NCBI GenBank assembly: GCA_031213475.1
Contig: JARUPZ010000001.1
Coordinates: forward strand, 21,358,933-21,422,932
Direction of reading: 5' to 3'
Length of the DNA: 64,000 bases
Source of the DNA: Nereocystis luetkeana
Taxonomy: Eukaryota > Sar > Phaeophyceae > Laminariales > Laminariaceae
Made by a program: the position numbers and the translations under genes. Of the stretch, positions 34,240-46,464 are shown in pieces. The notes beneath the pieces were generated by a model that ran no database searches, was not told the DNA's origin, and was given only the letters and a program-made list of their open reading frames with translations. Numbering within the stretch: position 1 is the stretch's first letter; every line of letters starts with the position of its first letter.

Positions 34240-35117
34240 CCCTCTTCAACCATGCAGATAAGCAATATTTTTGAGGCGCAGGAGAGCGGACCTCGAAGGG
34301 GGAGAGAAAGGCCTATAACTCTCGCGTGGACGGTTTTTGTCGGGAAAACTCGTGGGCGGACAGCGACTACTGCATGGAGTGGGCTGAATAGTGCTCTTCC
34401 ACGAGTATTGTGCAAGGCCGTCGTAGAGTGCCCGCAGAGCAATAGCTGCTGACTCTGGAAAACTTGCACGGGCAGACAACGGACAACGTTAAGGCCTAGA
34501 TAATGAAGGAGTGCAACTCGCTGGTGTGGGTTTATCCTGGAGGGACCACGGACGCGCTGCATGCCATCGCTGCAGGCCTTGAGTTATTCATCAAGGTCGA
34601 GGTTGGGAAGCATCTCATCTCCATATATATCTAGAAAACGGGGACTACCTAAAACGGTGGGAGAGCAACGAGCTGACCGCATCCGACCGACGCGTCTCGC
34701 TCACCAAGTGGGTCAGAGGACAACGTCGGCAACCAACCGCGCTAGCTGCAGGTTTTACCTGTTCGAGAAGAGATGGAGCTCGATGACAGCAGACGGGACA
34801 GGTGACGGGCGAATCATCCTGGATACTATATAGGCTGACGGAGCCTGTGGCGTTCATAAACGATGCAAGCGAGGACGAAGTGGTGGGGGCCGGGGGGGGT
34901 GCGGGGGGGATGAGAGCAGTGGGGAGGAAATCGACGGGCAAGGAGCTGATGCAGAAAGTGACGAGGATGGCAGCGGGATTCGGGGGGGGGGGGGGGGGGG
35001 GGAGAGAAAGCGGATAGGTCAGGGGACGGGGAGCAAAAGCAAGGAGAAGAGGAGCAGGACCATCACAGTGAGGACGAGGACGAGGACAGCGAGGAGGAAT
35101 GCGAGGACAGCTTGTAA
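34240..35117 (+). pseudogene. DDE (pogo/Tigger, DDE_1-like) transposase C-terminal relic
   Basis: Chained plus frames give S-W-A-D-S-D-Y-C-M-E-W-A, then L-L-T-L-E-N-L-H-G-Q-T-T-D (about 34446-34485), N-S-L-V-W-V-Y-P-G-G-T-T-D (about 34513-34552), A-I-A-A-G-L-E-L-F-I-K-V-E-V-G-K, and M-T-A-D-G-T-G-D (34783-34806). The order matches DDE superfamily endonucleases of the pogo/Tigger type, where the second catalytic residue sits in an L-x-D-N-L-like block and the third in a Q-P-x-D-A-G-like block. Here they read E-N and A-I-A-A-G, so two catalytic aspartates are lost. A 20-plus G run (34982-35002) shifts the frame. The relic ends in an acidic tail (E-D-E-D-E-D) and stops at 35115-35117. Terminal inverted repeats were not found. 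Confidence 0.65.
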
Positions 35118-35390
35118 AGAGGTGATGGTATACCGTGTTTATGTTTATGTGTTGATGCATTCAGTCTCGTTTGTTTGAGCTCTTTAAAAGGTGGTTTATT
35201 GTACAGGTAACTAGATACAGTATTACCAGTTTTTTTGTGGTTGCTTGACAAGACGTCTCCTGACCTGTGACTGACAGTATTGTACTGGGTGGTTCTCTTC
35301 TCGGGGAAAGTCCACGAGTTTGACCCTTGAGCAACATAAAACACGATCTTCTTTTCCATTTCGTTTACCCCCACACTCTCACCGTGTGTC

Positions 35391-35732
35391 ATGCAGATAG
35401 ATGCCTCTGACAATGGGAAAGAACCGCTCACAGGGCTGGGCGACGAAGACGACATGTCACCGGAAGATGAGGCAATCGTGATGGTTATTCCGGTTGGATT
35501 TCGTCTTCAAGAGTCGAGACCACCTGGTCTAGACAACTCTCTAGTGAAGCGTGGTGTGTTAGTGAGACTACGCATGGGGTGGTTTGATGGCCCTATCACT
35601 CGCAAGAGTCAGGAGCGTACGAAAGGAGTGTACAACAGCCGTGTACATGTTGAAGAAGACCAAAGCGTGCGGAGCATGAAGCTACCGTTAGGTGCATGCA
35701 GCACCGACACGAGCGCGGCGGTGCGTGCGTGA
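35391..35732 (+). pseudogene. Possible second coding part of the DDE transposon
   Basis: A 113-codon open frame with an acidic start, then G-F-R-L-Q-E-S-R-P, S-L-V-K-R-G-V-L-V-R and G-W-F-D-G-P-I-T-R. It has the composition of a folded beta-rich C-terminal domain and lies directly downstream of the transposase relic on the same strand. Assigning it to the same transposon is inference from adjacency and remembered resemblance. No consistent splice-site pair in the right phase joins it to the upstream part. Confidence 0.35.
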
Positions 35733-35739
35733 TGTTGCT

Positions 35740-36940
35740 GTTAACAGAGCGTAAAGACAAAGGGCAGGAGGGGGGGGGCAGTCGGAGTGGGCAAACAGAA
35801 CAGTCAGCTGGGAGATTCACATGCAGGTGGAGAAAAACCGATAGTAAGTAGCAGGGGGAGAGCGTTCACGCTCAACGTGCGTAATGTATACCATGTTGAT
35901 TGACTGGCTATACCATAACCCCGTACGTACGGCGAGTGCTACAGGAGAGTCGTCGGAGGTGGCCAAGAAGAACCTTGGTGCCTGCAGTCTAGAAGATCAT
36001 CGTTTCTGCTCAATATCTTGTGAATTATGAGTGACCGATGCCAAGTGGAACATAAAACGTTCTTGATAACCGCTCAAAAACACCAAAATGCATTGAACGC
36101 CTTTGCATCATTTTGAAACTTGAGAATTTGGCGTGTTGGAACTCTTAGCCCAATAGGAATTGAGATTTGAGGCATTTCTGCGGAAACTGGAGAGACTGAG
36201 TAAAAATAGAAAATTCTTAAGTGCTGTCGCGTATTCCATACATATAGTGTATAACCTGTGACTCCCTATTTGATTCGAGACGCCCCCGGGATCTCACGTT
36301 ACCTACATTCCGAAGGGGAACCTTGTACTCTAGTGCATTCTACATGCAAACAGAGTATGACCACAAGCCAAGGAAAAACAAAACGAAGAACAACACACAC
36401 TACAGGTAGCGAAAGCAGCCTGTGCTACGAGTAGCGCAGGCCTTCTGCGATAGAGGTCTACCCTTTTTTTTTCTGATCAACCTCACTTAAGGGGCTCCAT
36501 CACCCGAAGAGTGACTTCAGCAAACATCAGATTGAGTCCAGATGAATAATCCATGGCCCTAGTTCTTATAAACGAGGCGTTCTACGGTAGAGGCTTCATT
36601 TTTCCGAAGCTCCTGATTTGAAGAGCTGCATATATCATCCGACAAATGACGTCAACAAAAATGAAACTGCTTCCTGATAAAAAACCCCATGGCCCAATAT
36701 AACAAAAACGCTCTTTTTCGAAACAAGATTGACGTTCCGATGGTTTTGCGTTAAGGAGGCCCGTCAGTCAGAAACAAAAAAGCGGAAATGTGCTACCTCT
36801 ATCGTGGAAAGCGTCAAAGGTAATTATGTGAAACAAGATTAGAATTCCGAAGAAACACCGCCATTCAGCAAGCATTTCACAGGCAATGTGCTACCTGTAT
36901 CATCTAGCTTAAAACACGTCAGCATAGCCGGGTTTTTCTT
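35740..36940. other. No recognisable gene
   Basis: AT-richer than its neighbours and without long frames in either direction. Nothing recognised. Confidence 0.45.
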
Positions 36941-36954
36941 TAACAGGCGGTCAG

Positions 36955-38270
36955 GTACAATGCCACCCTGTCTGCCGTCTCAGTCGTGCGCTCGTTAACA
37001 ATGCCCCACCCCCGAAGTCAATGCGCCAGGCAGTACAAAAAACAAGCAAAGCACACCTGCCGTCCACCCACGCCGCGCAAATCATTTCGGAAGGACAAGA
37101 AGAAAAGAATTAAAATGTAAGCGAATTTAAAATCAGGGAGGATGAAGCACAAACATTTTTAAGATAACAATGGGAGTTGGAACGAGCTGCAGCACTTCGT
37201 GGCAGAAGAGGCAAATACATGTTCACTTTCTTGTCGGCCTGCTGCCTTCCTACCTTGTCTGCCATAGGTTTCCGACTTATTCCGTCCACCGCGTTTTCCC
37301 CTCTACTCCTCCTGATTCACCCCATACCCGTATTCCCTTCGTCTGGTTTCCTTCCGCTCCTCATGCTGGATCCCCGCCCCCCATTTCCGTGGACACCACC
37401 GATGGCGGATGCGTACCACCGTCCTCTCAACTGTGCCTCATATATTCTCGTGGCACCTTTCCACGAAGAGTTTTCAGCTACCTGAAGGAATTCCCGGTAT
37501 CGTTTCTCTGCCTTTTCTTCTGCACTGGCAAACAGCGCGGTCTCGACCCCAAAACACAAAGGGAAAGGTTTCGGTTGACCCTTTGGTGGCTCGAAACTCC
37601 CATTGTCGTCCAAGGTGGATCCATTCCATATCTTGAACTGTCAGCCAGGTCTCGGTTTCCCCCCACCCGCCATCGTCCCCAACATCAACCTCATGAGTAA
37701 TCGCTCCATCCTTCGCCGTGCCACGGCCCCCGCGAAATAGAACCGCCGCTTACGGATGGTCGTTTCGATGCCCTCGCAACGTGTCGTCTTGAGGGCATTC
37801 GCGTACGAGAGAGTGACGTGGTCAGCGCAAAGTCAGCGCTGGAGGTTAATGACTCGCAAGCGTTGTTGGTGAGCCATTCGAAGCTAGGCAAAGTGGTCTG
37901 CTCGGAGGGTTCACGTCACACCCCCGCACGGCTGCCAGCCGCGGCTCAATCAGCTCGGCCTTCAGCATCCGGACCCTAAGGCCAGCGGTGATGTCGTGCT
38001 ATCGTTAAAACTCCGGGTGGAATCGTTTGAGGCAATGCCTCGTGAAACGATAGTCATTTGTTTCGTGGATAATGCCGCCTTGCCAGGTAAAGCAAGTAGG
38101 CGGTCTGTGAATACCTCTGGCCTGCTGCTTCGATGACTTGCGGGGAGGCAAGAGTTGTTTGGTCTGTTGTTCGGAGAAACATTGTCTCCGTCTTCTTTTC
38201 CGATATTGCGGGGTCTGCTGCTTCGAAGACAGTCACGAAAACTGTCATCAGTGGTGGTGTTGTCCTTTTA
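36955..38270 (-). mobile_element. LINE 3' fragment
   Basis: Minus frames from 38270 down give T-V-F-V-T-V-F-E-A-A, a Q-T-T-L-A-S-P block, then A-C-E-S-L-T-S-S-A-D-F and a tail similar to the copies at 42330-43260 and 46790-48450. Many stops. The 3' UTR part (36955-37140) resembles 11100-11330 and 40960-41140 (CTGTCTGCCGTCTC... and CGTCAACCATGCCCC-like landmarks). The terminal module is missing or unrecognisable. Confidence 0.7.
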
Positions 38271-38279
38271 GCTAGGTCG

Positions 38280-38995
38280 GTTTACGTTTGTGTCACGTCT
38301 CCTTAGGGGAGGCACGACATGTGAGTTCGACCGGATGGGTGTTCGATACTCAAGTTCGGAAGCTGCACGATACGTCATTTGCCAAGGAACAGGGAGTAAC
38401 TTCTCCCTATGAAATCAATGAAATAGAATGCATATTTTTTACAGAAACTCGTTAGGTGTGTTCCGGTGGCGGTGTTCTGTTTTCTGTGTGCTGTAATCTA
38501 TGCTTTGTTACGGCTTTGCATTCGCTGCTGGTTGACTGTGTGTTGTCTGTGTGATGGCCGTGTGCCGAACGCCGTGCGAAAACGCAGTCTCTTTCACTGT
38601 AAAATATACCAGGTCTAAAATAGGTTTAATATTTCGGCAACCTAAAATTGAAGTGGTTCATCCCCATAACGCGACTGCGGTTATGAAAGGGTCGAAAAAA
38701 ATGTGACAAAGATTTTCCCGAATTGACAATAATCAAAGCAAGCCCTCTTTAGATGCATACCAACACTCGTTTTTGGCACTCGCCCGCCTGAAGGGATGAG
38801 ACCGTATACTCGCCACTATTCACGACACACCAGGCTCGGCGATCCGGCCCGTCCAGATTCAAGCTACAGCCCTGTCCGTTTGCGTGTTCTCCCGGACTGA
38901 CGGGGCCGTGTCGTGCGGTATTTGCCTGTTACTCCCACAATTAATTGCAATCAACCACACAATGCAATCTGGTGCTGTCCCAAATATCAGATTTT
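38280..38995. other. No recognisable gene
   Basis: No frame or repeat match that I could support. Confidence 0.4.
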
Positions 38996-38999
38996 ATGC

Positions 39000-39440
39000 A
39001 GATTTACTACAGAGGTCGTATGGGGGCGTACCCACCGCATTATAAGTCATTTGGGGGTATACGCACAATGCGCCCGCGGGAGGCGTACCCAATTGCCCCA
39101 ACGGTCTTCGAATTCAACGACGATGCGCTGGCAAGGTGCCTGCAGGACATGCCTATTGTTTTGTATGCCAGCCTAACTGTTTTTCGGGCACGTTGTTGGG
39201 GCTAACGGCACCGCCGCGCTGGGTTGGTCTAACGAATTCCCCCTTTTGAGCAAGTTTTGTGGGGGTATTCCCTTGAAACTGTACTGAGTTTATTTAGTAC
39301 CCCCCGGTGACGACAATCTTAACCCTCCCTGACCGAGTGCACTACCCCGCGACAACCCCGCGATACCCACTTACTTGTTACAGGCCGAAACACAGGTATT
39401 AGCACTTCACCGTACTCAGCAGCGCGAACGGCCCAATCGC
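39000..39440 (-). repeat. Dispersed repeat family R5, minus copy
   Basis: The reverse complement aligns with 44210-44635: a GGTTAAGAT..GTCACC(G/A)GGGGGTA block, GGAATACCCCC, GTTAGCCCCAACAACGTGCC and a GTATACCCCCAAATG-like end. It contains repeated GGGGGTAT / ATACCCCC motifs. Class unknown; possibly a non-autonomous DNA element. Confidence 0.65.
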
Positions 39441-39444
39441 GGAA

Positions 39445-40125
39445 ACTCCAGCAGCTGCGAGAACTTTCACTTTTTTGCGTTAGTCGACATCAGAAATTGA
39501 AGGAAAACACACCGGGCAACAAAGGGCAATCGAATATTATTGCTCTACGCAAGTATTAGAGACTTTGGAGTGAGTCGTTAGTGACAGGTCTATAATGGCA
39601 CACTACCAATACAGTAGCAGACCGTGACAGACCACAAACCAAAGCAACGCAGCGAATTAGCACACCCGGCACACCTTTAATAGCGCACTCAGTAATAGCG
39701 AACCAGCACACGGGTACCCAGCGGCTTCGAGAGTGAACGCAAGCAATAGGTCATCTCATCCACAACAACAGGTAATCTCCATCACGAGATGACTAGCAAA
39801 ATTTGTATGGAAGTTGGTAGGGATACCCCCCATTTTTCCGTTGAACTCGAGCGCGGAACATCCAGTGATGTTCATCAAACTTTGAGGAAAACACAAACGG
39901 GGGAACGAATGACATGCGAAATATAATTTTTATATTCTACATTGATATACAGCCCTGTGAAGTGAGGCGTCTTCAACAGGTCTAGAATGTGACACATCAT
40001 AGATAGATAGAAAACAAAATAAGTAATATTCCAGGGAAGGGGTAATTACACGCGGAAGGTAACCAATTACCGGTAATGGGTAATTACAGGGAATGTCAGC
40101 AAAGCTGTCTGCTTGATAGTACCTG
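39445..40125. other. No recognisable gene
   Basis: Short frames only. A small internal repeat of GGTAATTAC-type sequence lies near 40041-40091. Confidence 0.4.
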
Positions 40126-40129
40126 GTAG

Positions 40130-41140
40130 CGTGTGTGTCCTTCACATTAATTAGTTCTTTCTACCCGTCGACATCCAGCACAACCAGTGTCAACGCCGAA
40201 TATTTCATGCTTCAAGATGTACAAGTTCTGTGGTCACAAAGATACACCACAAAGATACTACGGAACCATGTATGCAGTAAGCATAGCAGTGGGCAATAAA
40301 TTGCCACGTCATCATACTAGATACGACAGGCCAGATATCCCACAGTAGGAGCACACAAGAAGTTCCTGACAGTGGTGAGCCTCTAACATGAGGAGCTCAA
40401 AATATCACCCGAAACAATACCTGGAAGAAATTCGTTCGTGTCACCCGACCGGCACTTACTTGTAGGCGCTAGTCCTAAAACGAATATACGAATAAGCCTT
40501 TCATCATATCTGGTAGTTCCTCACGTAAGGAACTCAGTTGATCAGAAACGTTTGGCCTAAAAAGTGCAATCCCTACCGTGGGGTGACTCAGCTACAACAT
40601 CCACAGTAGATGAGATAGATGATCGAACGGAAACAATAAAAGAGAAAGCAAAAACAAGAAAGACAAATCGAAAGAGAAGAAGAAACAAATGAAAATACAC
40701 AAACGAAAAAAAAAAAGAAACTAACTGTCGTGCCCCCCCCCTCCCGCAGGCGAGGTGGCAGACACTTGACAAAGAACGAGCTGGAAAAACAAAATAACAA
40801 AAACACCATAGCCTGTAGACAGACGAAGACAAAGAACTAAAGGGGAAATGACAAAGGGAAAATAACAGGCAGACCAAAGCCCAAAGCACCCCCAGGTAGC
40901 GGCAGCAGTTTGTGGTACGCGTAGTGTAGCCAGGTTGTCCCTGCTAGTCCGCCTTGTACTTCGCTACCCAGACTGTCGTCTCCGCCCTGCGCTCGTCAAC
41001 TACGACTAGCCCCTTGGCGACAGGCAATGTGAATCAAGCATAGCAGGTTCGTCATCAACCCACGCTACACGACTCCTTCAATACGGCTTATCAATCTAAA
41101 AAAGCAAGAGAAAGAAATATAGTGAAAATCACGGGAAATC
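40130..41140 (-). mobile_element. 5'-truncated LINE copy: 3' UTR plus terminal module
   Basis: On the minus strand this carries the same order as the plus copy at 47640-48450: a GTGCTTTGGGCTTTGGTCTG segment, a long pyrimidine-rich tract, CTCGCCTGCGGGAGGGG with GCACGACAG, more pyrimidines, then the terminal module (40130-40345 with GTCGACATCCAGCACAACC on plus). No RT coding part is left. Confidence 0.75.
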
Positions 41141-41204
41141 AGCACAAGGAAGAAAAAAACATATATATATATATATAGAAGACAAGGGAAGACCACGTTC
41201 GAAC

Positions 41205-41930
41205 GAGCTGCACCAGTTCGTGGTGTGCGCCTACGCCTGAAGGTGCGAATGCTGAGAGCCGAGGTGGTCGGAACGTTGCTCTACGGTTGCGTTAATTGGG
41301 GCCCGAGCAAGACTGATTACGGTAGGCTACGGGAGGTGCACCACAAGATGCTCCTCCGATGCAACGGCTGTCGAAACGAAAGCGCGAAGACCACATTCTA
41401 TCGTATGCTAGCGCGCTTCTCAGGACACAATCTGAGAGCGTTTAGACGACGGTACGCCGACGTAGGATCTTGTTTGCGGGCTTTGTGACACGCATGGGAG
41501 AGGAGCGTCTGTCGAAGAGGGTGATGTTTGGGGAGATCGTTGGGAAGGGTTACTCCGGAGGACAGGAGTGGGACTGGATGAGGTACCTTGAGGAGGACCT
41601 CAAGGAGTTCGCCATCAAGCTCGAAGGGTGGCGCGAGGCAGCACCGAAAGCCGGCAGATGTTTCCGACGGGTCGAGGAAGGGGCGGAGGCCTTCATGCGG
41701 AAATGTCATACAGATGAGAAGGAGCCATCGGCCGAACGGCAAATAATAGCTGCAACCACGACCACAGCCGTTGACGCCAACGCGAGTTCGCAGAATGGCA
41801 GGGAAGAGGGGGGAGGCGAAAGGGTGACGAGGGGGAATGGGGGGGGGGGGGAGGGGAGGCGGTCTGCCCAACAGACTGAAGTCTGGTTGTGGCCATCATC
41901 GTCATGATGCACTCCCTTCTTTGGGACCCA
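41205..41930 (+). pseudogene. LINE RT C-terminal fragment, second subfamily
   Basis: Plus frames give L-K-V-R-M-L-R-A-E-V-V-G-T-L-L-Y-G-C (41227-41289), the common L-x-x-x-x-x-x-E-V-x-x-T-L-L-Y-G-C block after the RT domain of non-LTR elements, then a frameshifted H-H-K-M-L-L-R-C, and L-F-A-G-F-V-T-R-M-G-E-E-R-L-S-K-R-V-M-F-G-E (41466-41540). The tail differs clearly from the other LINE copies (E-W-D-W-M-R-Y-L-E-E-D-L-K-E-F), so this is a distinct subfamily. A CA-rich segment and a G run follow. Confidence 0.7.
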
Positions 41931-41934
41931 AAGA

Positions 41935-42325
41935 CTAGCATGGTGTCACCTGGGAAACTTTGCGTGTCTGTATGCTCCAGTGCCTGTCCTTTGGTATTTG
42001 CTTTCCCCCCCCGCCCGTGATTATCGCTTTTAATCCCTTTTTTTTCATCTTTCTTTCATTCCCGTTTGTACCTCTTTGCGGTTTGCTATCTGCTTCTGTT
42101 TTTTTTTTTTTTTTTTGCTTCGCTTGATCTTCTTTTTTAGGTCTTTGTCAGCTATTAATAGTCTCCTTTTGGTTCCCTGGTGTCCGCAGTGGTGGAGTGC
42201 GTATGCTTGTTGTTTGTTTTGGCCTCTTTTTTACTACCGAGGTATTTCTTCCACTCCAGAGTTGTTGGAGCCTGTCCTGCGACCACGGACTGCATATTAT
42301 TATGCGTTAATATGATAACAACAAC
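41935..42325. repeat. Pyrimidine-rich low-complexity stretch with ACA repeats
   Basis: A T-rich tract (about 42030-42200, with a run of T at 42099-42116) is followed by AACAACAACAACAACCACAACAAA (split here: AAC units, 42313-42340). The ACA repeats sit where the 3' UTR of the adjacent minus-strand LINE begins. Confidence 0.6.
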
Positions 42326-42339
42326 AACAACCACAACAA

Positions 42340-43260
42340 ACTAGTAGTATAGTCATGTATGTTCTACTTCCTAGTCGGCCATGTGAATTTCTCCACTGTC
42401 TGTCATCTCCTTCCCACTTTCGTCCACCTAAGTTTCCTTTCCCCCCCCCTCTCCGCGTTCCCTTGGTCTGGGTTTCTGCCACTTGTCCTCCTCCCTCCCC
42501 TCCCCCCCCTCATTCCCTTGGACACCATCCACGGCGGATGCGCGGCGCTGTCTGCTTATCTCAGCCTCAGATTCGTGCCACCTCGCCATGAGCCGTGCCA
42601 CTCCCCCCGCAAAGAAGAGCCACCGTTCACGAATATCCTGTTCGATGCTCTCGCAACGTGTCATCTTCAAGGCCGTCGCGTGCGAGAGGGTGGAATGGAT
42701 AGTACGAAGTCGGCGCTGGAAGCCAATGACTCGCAACGGAACTTGATAGTGAGCCGTTCGAAGCTTGACAAAGTGTTCCGCTCTGAGTGTCCAGGTCTCA
42801 CACCGGTACAACAGGGTCTCAATGACCTCGGCCTTCATCATTCGGACTTTAAGACTAAGGGCGGCGGTCGTCCTATCATACAACTCCGGGCCGAACCGTT
42901 TCAGGCATGCTCGCATGAGACGGATCCGTTGTTTGGTTTTGGGCGAGAGGTCAGCGTTTTCGTGGATAATGCCGCCTGAGTATAAGAACTGGGTCGTCTG
43001 CTTATATCTCTGGTCTGCTTCTTCGATGGCGAGCGGTGTTGCGAAGGTTGTCTGGTCTGGTGTTTGTAGGATCGCATTGCCTCTGTCGTATTTTTCACAC
43101 ACCGTGAGGCCTGCTGCTTCGAAGACCGTCACGATGACTGTCATCATTTTCGCGAACCCTTCAGCCCACTGAGAGACAATTCCTGCATCGTCAGCGTACA
43201 ACATGCCCCATACAGCCCTCTGCACGCACGCGAACGTCTGTCTCCTGCCTCCCTGTTCGA
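42340..43260 (-). pseudogene. LINE RT fragment with intact YADD box and in-frame deletion
   Basis: A 265-codon minus frame (43225-42428) includes the RT catalytic motif Y-A-D-D (codons 43187-43198) followed by A-G-I-V-S, the thumb-like region, L-K-V-R-M-M-K-A-E-V-I-E-T-L-L-Y-R-C and R-V-I-G-F-Q-R-R-L-R-T. After G-G-V-A-R it jumps directly to L-M-A-R-W-H-E-S-E, skipping what in the sibling copy is 47098-47343 (246 bp, 82 codons), so the frame stays open. The 5' part (palm N-terminus, endonuclease) is absent. In a complete element this region belongs to the polyprotein that copies the LINE RNA at the nicked target. Confidence 0.8.
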
Positions 43261-43429
43261 GCTACTCCAGCAGCTGATTCACTGAGTTGGACCAAATCTC
43301 TTACGATGGCTTCGTTTTATTTGAAGCGCACTAGTACGACGTGTAACGCAGCAGCGAAGCATTTGTTGAAGAGTAACAGTAGTGTTTCAGTATAGACCTC
43401 TTTACCTCGACCCACCTTGCCTCCTTTGG

Positions 43430-43700
43430 TTTTGTTTTCTCTTTGATTATTTTCTTTCGTTTCTCTACTTTATAGAATGTGTATGTCGTGCCTGTCGTAT
43501 CTAGTATGATGACATGACATTGCATTGCCCGCTGCTTTACTGCATACCAGGGTACCATGGTAGGTGGCAACATAGTATCTCTGTGGCGTAGCTTTGTGAC
43601 TACATAACTTGTATCTCTTCTAGGATCGAAGAATCGGCACGGGCACTGGTTGTGCTGGATGTCGACGGGTAGAACGAAGAACACACACACTTCAAAGTTC
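43430..43700 (+). repeat. LINE 3'-end module copy
   Basis: Pyrimidine-rich lead (TTTTGTTTTCTCTTTGATT), GTCGTGCCTGTCGTATCTAG, ATGACATGACATTGCATTGC, CTCTGTGGCGTAGCTTTGTG, and the end GGGCACTGGTTGTGCTGG. Very similar to 48180-48450. No coding part adjoins. Confidence 0.85.
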
Positions 43701-43704
43701 AGTG

Positions 43705-44200
43705 TATTGATATAGAATACGAAGATCAGATATTGCATATAACTTGTTGCGCCGTGTGTGTTTTCCTCATATATTGAGGAAGACTACTGGGTGTTTCACC
43801 CTTCAGCTGTACGGGCAGATGATGTGGTATTCATACGAAGTTCCATACATTTTTTGCTGGACATCTCGTGGTGCAGATGACCTGTTGTGGAGGATGTGAC
43901 CTGCGTCGCCTGCGGTCACGCTTGAAGCCGCTGGGTAGCCGTGTTTTGTTGTTCGCTGTTGCCGGGTGTGCTATTAAAAGGTTTGCCGGGTGTTCTATTT
44001 CGCTACGTTGCTTGGTTTGTCGTCTGTGGCTATCTGCGCTTAATAGTGTCTGATTATGGGCCTGTTGGGACGACCCACCCCAAGTGACAACATATTCATA
44101 TCCGTGTTCAGGGTATGGGTATTAGATTTAGCCTGTCATTCGCTGGTCCGTGTGGGTTTTCCTCCATTATTGATTACGACTCCCCTTCAAATGCGGGATG
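43705..44200. other. No recognisable gene
   Basis: Short frames only. Confidence 0.4.
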
Positions 44201-44209
44201 TTCAGCCCT

Positions 44210-44640
44210 TCGGCTGTTCGGGCGGCTGAATAGGGTGACGTGTACAAGTATTCGTACGTGGATCTGGGCCTGTGAGAAGTGGTCAACGTGGGGTGGTGTA
44301 CTCGATCCAAGTGGAGTTAAGATGGTGGTCACCAGGGGGTATTCCAAAAATTCAGTAGAGTTTCAGAGGAATACCCCCGGCAATATGTATGTGGTCAAAC
44401 CAGGGGATTCGTGTAGACCCGACCTGCGCGGCTGTGTCGTTAGCCCCAACAACGTGCCGCAATAAAAAAAGGGCGGGCGTACTAGGCATGGCCGGCGAGC
44501 ACATTTATTTGTAGCGCGTAAGAAAATTATTCGAAGCCGCCTAGGGCACGTAGGAGCGCCTTCCGCGGGGCATTGCCTACACCCCCAAATGTTTCAAAAG
44601 TCTAGGGGTATACCCCCATATGACCATTGGTCTCGAGCAT
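44210..44640 (+). repeat. Dispersed repeat family R5, plus copy
   Basis: Inverted partner of 39000-39440. Ends near the perfect palindrome GGGGTATACCCC (44605-44616). Confidence 0.65.
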
Positions 44641-44644
44641 TATT

Positions 44645-45615
44645 ATCACGAAGATAGAGGCTATTCGGTATTTTTCGCTAAGAGTGACACGTTATATATA
44701 AGCGTGATCATGTAGTCACGCAAAAAAAGTCACGAATCGTGAGTTCTAATGCGTTTCCTCGGGAACGGTCCGAACTACTGTATTTACTACTAGTAATGCT
44801 ATGGAAACCATTCTGGAAACCACAAGGTGGAATCTGTACGCGTTCGTGTTGTGGTGTTGGTACAACGGCAGTATGGTATCTATCTCGGTAAAACGACATA
44901 ATAATGGTGTGCTGGGTAATAAAACAGTAGTAGTATGGTCTATTTGATATATTATGCTCGTTCGTGTGGTGTTGGTACAACAAACATTCATTATGTTGAC
45001 TATATACCTGGTATACTCGTTCGTGCGTGGATGCTCTGCGCAGGACATACTCTTGTTGTGTACTTGTGGCGCTGAGACGGCGGTAAGGTATTCAAACTCA
45101 CTGCTGCTGGTACGCTCTTGTGCGCTTGTGGTGTGCGTTCAGCAGTTGGTTGTACGGTATGTATACTCGCTCTGTCGCCCTGAGCGCATGTTCTTGCGGG
45201 CTCGTGGTGTTCTTTGGTACAGTGAGTGGTGTGATGACATATCTACCCGTTGAGTCCTCGTATGGTTGAGTCCCTCGGGCGGTGTAGGTACATTATAGGT
45301 ATGTGTTCGTACGTGGTAAGTTACGGTGTGGCATGGTTTGCAGTTTGGCCCCATATATATGATATCGCATGATGTAATGTTGGTGCAAATATAAATAATT
45401 ACACGCTAGGTACACAGTTTGTGATATGTTTTGTTGGTAGTTTCGTTTGGTATTATGTGATGGGTGAAAGAGATAGCTCTTCTTCCATATCTCAGTATAT
45501 ACGGCCTGTAAGTCTTGAAGTGTCGAATACGTTGGGTTCATATCCTCGGTAACGGCCTATTGTATCGGTCATCAAAAAGTACTGTTCTTAATATTTTTTC
45601 GAATGTAGAGATAGA
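44645..45615. other. No gene; degenerate dispersed short motif
   Basis: The motif CTCGTTCGTG..GGTGTTGGTACAACA recurs loosely (about 44836-44873 and 44953-44980, with a further partial CTCGTTCGTG near 45014). No gene recognised. Confidence 0.4.
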
Positions 45616-45621
45616 TGCGGA

Positions 45622-45980
<359 letters not shown>

Positions 45981-46127
45981 GGCTAAACTGCAAATTCAAT
46001 AATCGAGACTCAGTAAAACAAATCGATAATTCTGTTATATTCTACAGAGATCGCGAAGACCGACAAGTTTATGTTTCCGTAGTGGAGTAGATACAACATT
46101 TATTCAGGTATATATATGTATATATAT

Positions 46128-46458
46128 ATTTTTCCCATCCCATTCATTATCTTCGCACATCTTCTTCTCTCTCTCCTTCCAACTCGTAACTCAGATCCGG
46201 GGTCACATAGCAGGCTCTTCTACCCCCTTCCCGCTGCGGTACGTGCCTTCATTTTTATCGCGAGAAGATTTCAGCCTTTTCTTCCCTCGTCGACTCGCAT
46301 CGAATTGTGCCTACCCACGCTGTAAGGCGCTCTCAACAATTGAATCCCTTTTTTTTTTTTTTGCAAATAAAGTCAAAGTCCGACCCTCCTGGGGCTCGAA
46401 CCCAGGACTCAAACAAGTAGAATTCGAGGTTCACCACTTGAACCACCGGGGCGACCGG
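46128..46458 (-). repeat. tRNA-derived SINE, copy 3
   Basis: Reverse orientation of copies 1 and 2. The B box on plus reads GGGCTCGAACC (46392-46402). The head ends at CCGG (46455-46458) and the A-rich tail becomes a T run next to a TA microsatellite (46109-46129), likely the insertion target. An A/T homopolymer within the body has expanded to about 14. Confidence 0.9.
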
Positions 46459-46464
46459 CTCTAT

